DNA of 64,000 nucleotides, from the NCBI RefSeq assembly GCF_002903145.1, contig NZ_PPDJ01000001.1:124001-188000 (forward strand). The letters are read 5' to 3'. Source of the DNA: Halobacteriovorax sp. DA5 (lineage in GTDB: Bacteria > Bdellovibrionota > Bacteriovoracia > Bacteriovoracales > Bacteriovoracaceae). The position numbers were made by a program, and so were the translations under genes. Shown one piece after another: positions 60,803-64,000 of this stretch. The notes beneath the pieces were generated by a model. That model did no database searches. It saw only the letters and a program-made list of their open reading frames with translations, and was not told the DNA's origin. Numbering within the stretch: the first letter of the stretch is position 1; every line of letters starts with the position of its first letter.

Positions 60803-61599
60803 TACATCCCCGCCGCTGTGTAAAGTTTAATCCCACGACGCCACGTTAATGCACTGATAACACTAACAAGGATTAGCCATGGAGATAGGACACTAAAAAA
60901 AGTTGCATAGCTTACGGCCTCTCCCATGAAAACCTTAATTGGATAGTAAGTTAGATAGGGAAATGGTGTATACATAAGGATTTCTCTAAAGAAGTCCGGA
61001 TATAGTTCTAGCGGAATAATTGCACCTGATAAGAAAACTGTGATCATTTGAAGCATTACTCTCAATATCCATGTTTCTTCTAACCAAAATGCCATAACAC
61101 CCGTTAAGTATTGTAGCGAGAACCAAAAGAGGCTTACAAAAAGACAAACCCCAACACCATTTAGTAGTGTCGGTAAGTCGACACTTGGTAAAATACCAAT
61201 TATCGAAAACAAGAATATTGCAAAACCTGTTACAAATAATTGAATAATTTGAAAGCCAATAAATGAAGCGGTATGAAACTCCCAAAAATTAAAAGGGTAG
61301 ATTAGATATGTTGAAATCCTTCCCATTCGAATATCAAGGGCCAAATTAAGTGCAGTATGACCTTGGGCAAGTTGTGAAACCACAAAGGCCCAGACGTGGT
61401 ACGTAAGCATCGCCTTAAGCGTATAGCCCTTAATTGTATCACTTCCTGTACTTTCAAAAATTGCCGTCCACAAGTTGTATTTGATAAAGAGAAACACCAG
61501 TGCCGGTCCAATTATTTGGAGGAAGAAATTTAGGCGGTATGCCGTGTACTTTACAATGGAGATCTTAATGGTTTGCCACCATTTTATAAGATTAGACAT
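60802..61599 (-). CDS. ABC-2 type permease
   Basis: 265 residues, six membrane helices. N-terminus KWWQTIKISIVKYTAYRLN, mid-region LALDIRMGRISTYLIYPFN parallel to KSGQLDYTILRPL of the partner, and LSGAIIPLELYPDFFREIL before the last helices, typical of ABC-2 exporters. Overlaps the ATPase gene by 8 bases. Confidence 0.82.
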   Translation of the reverse strand: MSNLIKWWQTIKISIVKYTAYRLNFFLQIIGPALVFLFIKYNLWTAIFESTGSDTIKGYTLKAMLTYHVWAFVVSQLAQGHTALNLALDIRMGRISTYLIYPFNFWEFHTASFIGFQIIQLFVTGFAIFLFSIIGILPSVDLPTLLNGVGVCLFVSLFWFSLQYLTGVMAFWLEETWILRVMLQMITVFLSGAIIPLELYPDFFREILMYTPFPYLTYYPIKVFMGEAVSYATFFSVLSPWLILVSVISALTWRRGIKLYTAAGM

Positions 61600-62584
61600 T
61601 ACTTAGAATCTCCGGATTCTCCATGATCTTCTTCATTACTTTCTCAATTGGAAGTTTTTCCGTATGAAAATCAACAACTGGATATTTTGAAAGAATTGCC
61701 GCAGAAATCTCTGAAAGCTCTTCCTTATCAACTCTTAACTCTACACTTGAAGCATTATCTAAGAAGTCGCAATCAAGCTTTGACCAGAACTCTTCTTTTG
61801 TATCAATGGCCCTATCAAAGCTGAAGTATACTGATTTCTTATCTCCAAGGATCTTTTCAAGATTCTGAAGAGGGCCATCATATGCTTTTTGACCTTTTGA
61901 GATTAGAACGAGGTCTTTGCAAAGCGCCTGAACATCGGCCATGTAGTGTGATGTTAGAATAATCGATAGCTCATTTTTTGCGTGATATTCTTTTAAGAAA
62001 TTTCTCATATTCTCTTGTGCTACTAAATCTAGTCCAATCGTTGGCTCATCTAAGAATAATACTTCTGGTTCATGGAGTAGAGATGCCATTAACTCAAGCT
62101 TCATTCTTTCCCCAAGAGAAAGCTTTCTTACGTGAATATGAAATAATTCTGTTACATCTAAAAGTTCACCCATGTAACCAAGCTTCTTTTTGAATTGGTC
62201 ATCTGGGATTTCATAATACTTTTGAAGTAATTGAAAAGAGTCCATGGCCGGAATGTCCCACCAAAGTTGAGACTTTTGCCCCATAACTAGAGCTATCTTC
62301 TTTCTGAACTCTTTGTCACGTTGCCAAGGTTTGTAGCCTGCAATTGTAACTTCTCCGCTTGAGGGAACAATAATTCCCGTAAGCATTTTCATAAGTGTTG
62401 TTTTTCCTGCTCCGTTAGGACCAAGTAAGCCTTTAATTTCACCTTTTTCAACTTTGAAGCTAAAGTCATTAACGGCATATTTTGTTATAGGGTTACGATT
62501 AAAGAACGATTTAATACTTCCTTTAAATCCTTCTTCTTTTTTATAACTAGTAAATTTCTTTGTGAGGTTATTTGTTTCAATCAT
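61592..62584 (-). CDS. ABC transporter ATPase (ABC-2 exporter subunit)
   Basis: 330 residues from ATG 62584; a longer frame to 62644 would run into the SpoU gene. Walker A GLLGPNGAGKTTLMKML, signature LSLGERMKLELMA (LSLGE in place of LSGGQ), Walker B VLFLDEPTIGLD, switch ILTSHYMADVQ. The long N-terminus (TSYKKEEGFKGSIKSFF) is typical of ATPases paired with DUF990 permeases. Powers the two permeases that follow. Confidence 0.9.
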   Translation of the reverse strand: MIETNNLTKKFTSYKKEEGFKGSIKSFFNRNPITKYAVNDFSFKVEKGEIKGLLGPNGAGKTTLMKMLTGIIVPSSGEVTIAGYKPWQRDKEFRKKIALVMGQKSQLWWDIPAMDSFQLLQKYYEIPDDQFKKKLGYMGELLDVTELFHIHVRKLSLGERMKLELMASLLHEPEVLFLDEPTIGLDLVAQENMRNFLKEYHAKNELSIILTSHYMADVQALCKDLVLISKGQKAYDGPLQNLEKILGDKKSVYFSFDRAIDTKEEFWSKLDCDFLDNASSVELRVDKEELSEISAAILSKYPVVDFHTEKLPIEKVMKKIMENPEILSNV

Positions 62585-62591
62585 TTTTACT

Positions 62592-63113
62592 TTACTCGCT
62601 AGCGTGTTGGTTAGTGTATTCGTACATGACAATACTTGCAGCAATAGAGACGTTTAAAGATTCTGTCATTCCATATTGCTTGATCTTTAGTCTTTCAATT
62701 CCAGGCATTTCTTTTAGTGGACCAAATTCTTCATGGCCAAAGATAAAGGCAGACTTCTTAGGAAGTTCACTTTCATTTAAAAATGTCTGTGCATTTGAAT
62801 CGAGAGTAAGAGGAGTGTAGCCAAGTTCATTAATTCGCTCAATCGAATCTTCAATATTATCATAGAAGAATGTCTTTACTCTTTTGAGTGCACCTTTGGC
62901 AATGGTTACATCGAAGAACTTTGTTCCAACAATGTGAACTTCGTGAACACTATAGATCTCACATGACCTAAGTATCTTTCCAATATTAAAGCCACCCTTT
63001 AGATGATCTAAAATAATGATGATCTCATGTCGTCCGTGAACGGCCTTTTCTTTTGCTATTTCTAGTTCTTTTTCAAATTTCTTTTCTAAGAATTTTCTTG
63101 TTTTCTTGCTCAT
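62592..63113 (-). CDS. SpoU/TrmH-family RNA 2'-O-methyltransferase
   Basis: 173 residues. Family motifs 1-3: GGFNIGKILRSCEIYSV, SAFIFGHEEFGPL, QYGMTESLNVSIAASIVMY. They form the knotted SAM site and the NxG-type catalysis. Small size suggests a tRNA target such as TrmH or TrmL types. Divergent from msrA with 37 bases between starts. Confidence 0.88.
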   Translation of the reverse strand: MSKKTRKFLEKKFEKELEIAKEKAVHGRHEIIIILDHLKGGFNIGKILRSCEIYSVHEVHIVGTKFFDVTIAKGALKRVKTFFYDNIEDSIERINELGYTPLTLDSNAQTFLNESELPKKSAFIFGHEEFGPLKEMPGIERLKIKQYGMTESLNVSIAASIVMYEYTNQHASE

Positions 63114-63150
63114 ATGTCGGTTAAATTACGAAATAAATCGGAGGTTTGCA

Positions 63151-63630
63151 ATGAACAATATCGAAGTCGCAGTTTTTGGAGCAGGGTGTTTTTGGGGTGT
63201 CGAAGAAACCTTTAGAAAGCTTGCGGGAGTCATTGAAACTGAAGTTGGCTACGCAGGTGGAAAAAGCGACCAAACGACTTATGAAGAAGTCTGTACTGAT
63301 ACAACTGGTCACGCTGAAGTAGTTAAAATTACTTATGATCCATCAATAATAAAGTTTGAAAACCTATTAGATATCTTCTTTAATAACCATAATCCAACTA
63401 CTTTAAATCGCCAGGGCGTTGATGTTGGATCTCAATATCGTAGTGTGATTTTTTATAGTAACGAAGCACAAAAAGAAGCTGGAGCAAAGGCCATTAAAGA
63501 GCTTGAAGAAAGTGGTTGCTTTAAAAATCCAATTGTTACTAAACTTGAATTATTGAATAATTATGTCATTGCCGAAGAGTACCACCAAAAGTACTTGAAA
63601 AAGAAAGGACTTACGAGTTGTTCGCTATAA
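63151..63630 (+). CDS. msrA: Peptide methionine sulfoxide reductase MsrA
   Basis: Repairs methionine-S-sulfoxide in proteins. Catalytic motif VFGAGCFWGVEETF; VGYAGGKSDQTTYEEV; TGHAEVVKITYDP; the HNPTTLNRQGVDVGSQYRS stretch (19) is diagnostic. C-terminal Cys (LTSCSL) can serve as recycling Cys. 159 residues from ATG 63151, with GGAGG 6 bases upstream; the longer frame to 63106 lacks a site. Confidence 0.94.
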   Translation: MNNIEVAVFGAGCFWGVEETFRKLAGVIETEVGYAGGKSDQTTYEEVCTDTTGHAEVVKITYDPSIIKFENLLDIFFNNHNPTTLNRQGVDVGSQYRSVIFYSNEAQKEAGAKAIKELEESGCFKNPIVTKLELLNNYVIAEEYHQKYLKKKGLTSCSL

Positions 63631-63660
63631 ATTTACGTGAATTTATAAGTCTATGTTTTT
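63627..63660 (+). terminator. Weak terminator-like hairpin after msrA
   Basis: ATAAATT, loop TACGTG, AATTTAT, a T run 10 bases later (TTTTTATT). AT-only stem, so weak. Confidence 0.35.
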
Positions 63661-63804
63661 ATTGAAGCTGGCATATTACTATGGCACTTTTAAATTACCT
63701 AATTCAATAAAATCACTACGATTGACCTCTTTGTTCATATTTTAACTATCTGAAATTAGATCAAATTATTTTTCTCGTTAGAGTTTAGCGAAACCTTTGC
63801 ATAA

Positions 63805-63840
63805 TAGCTAAATAGCCAAAAGGGTTCCAGAGAGGGTTGC
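63805..63840 (+). other. Leader hairpin before the last gene
   Basis: In the 200-base leader of the gene at 63870, CCAAAAGGG and CCCCTTGG can pair around TTCCAGAGAGGGTTG. It fits no riboswitch class I know; the stem has an internal mismatch. Confidence 0.3.
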
Positions 63841-63869
63841 CCCTTGGTTAAATGACGAGGAGAACACAA

Positions 63870-64000
63870 ATGAATATTGAAAACTTTAGAGAGACGTTTA
63901 TTGCCCATGCAAGAGATGAGATTAAATCAATCGTTTCTCAATCGAAAATTAAAGGCGAGTTTAATTGTAATGTCTTTAATGAAAAATTAGAAATCATTTG
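63870..64000 (+). CDS. Start of a gene cut by the window end, unknown
   Basis: ATG 63870 with GAGGAG 7 bases upstream, then 43 open codons to the window edge: a soluble, charged start (IENFRETFIAHARDEIKS). Not enough to name. The ribosome site is strong, so it is probably real. Confidence 0.6.
   Translation, partial: MNIENFRETFIAHARDEIKSIVSQSKIKGEFNCNVFNEKLEII

Noticed and set aside
63660..63700. Sigma-54 promoter near TGGCA repeats
   Set aside because: GG and GC elements are not 10 bases apart in any alignment I tried.
1..64000. CRISPR arrays, tRNA or rRNA genes, prophage or restriction/defence clusters
   Set aside because: No spaced direct repeats, no cloverleaf-like segments in the gaps, and no phage or defence gene families among the coding regions.

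Overview
The window is a gene-dense (gaps all under 300 bases), AT-rich stretch of a Gram-negative bacterial chromosome. It has LPS export genes (lptC/lptA-type, lptB), an outer-membrane porin, a TonB-dependent receptor, lipoproteins, a flagellar stator pair (motA, motB) and a chemotaxis receptor. This mix, the low GC and the many small secreted proteins of unknown function suggest a Bdellovibrionota predator of the Bacteriovorax/Halobacteriovorax type. That placement is my inference; no rRNA gene is present to test it.

Layout. 1-4.7 kb: ribosomal proteins bS6 and bS18 joined in one reading frame, a DUF2232 membrane protein, bL9, the replicative helicase DnaB and a PabB-type chorismate enzyme. 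4.7-8.3 kb: a small orphan gene with its own promoter and terminator, motA and motB behind a sigma-28-like promoter, a pseudouridine synthase. 8.4-11.3 kb: a WYL-domain regulator, an IspZ/YciB membrane protein and an overlapping Ser/Thr kinase and PP2C phosphatase pair. 11.3-15.2 kb (minus strand): an aromatic amino acid operon (DAHP synthase-chorismate mutase fusion, aminotransferase, TyrA, PheA). 15.3-27.1 kb: a QueD-like enzyme, DNA polymerase II, YggT, an FtsB-like division protein with a long cytoplasmic tail, DUF192, AspS, a dicarboxylate transporter and secreted unknowns. At 27.14-27.33 kb lies a 191-bp element with 26-bp perfect terminal inverted repeats and a TA duplication (a MITE), inserted exactly where two convergent genes meet. 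27.3-36.9 kb: RDD protein, MutS, the LPS export/rpoN/hpf block, a HAD-like DUF2608 protein and an MscS channel. 37-46.7 kb: ABC-F ATPase, CPA2 antiporter, porin, SlyD, a HelD/UvrD-like helicase, an MFS transporter, and a TonB-dependent receptor preceded by a cobalamin riboswitch. 46.7-52.9 kb: DoxX-like protein, Dph6-like PP-loop protein, two stand-alone winged-helix proteins in tandem, a zinc metallopeptidase/ATP-grasp/LysR operon, and RlmN. 52.9-64 kb: dienelactone hydrolase lipoprotein, a trypsin-fold lipoprotein with all three catalytic residues replaced, DCC protein, a second RlmN with no ordinary start codon, an RsmB-family methyltransferase, a double-Kazal inhibitor, an MCP, a three-gene ABC-2 exporter, a SpoU methyltransferase, MsrA and a truncated last gene.

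I found no tRNA, rRNA, CRISPR array, prophage or complete insertion sequence. The main points for follow-up are the S6-S18 fusion, the MITE, the RlmN copy lacking ATG/GTG/TTG, the B12 riboswitch with a predicted start-region hairpin, the pseudo-protease lipoprotein and the metallopeptidase/ATP-grasp module.
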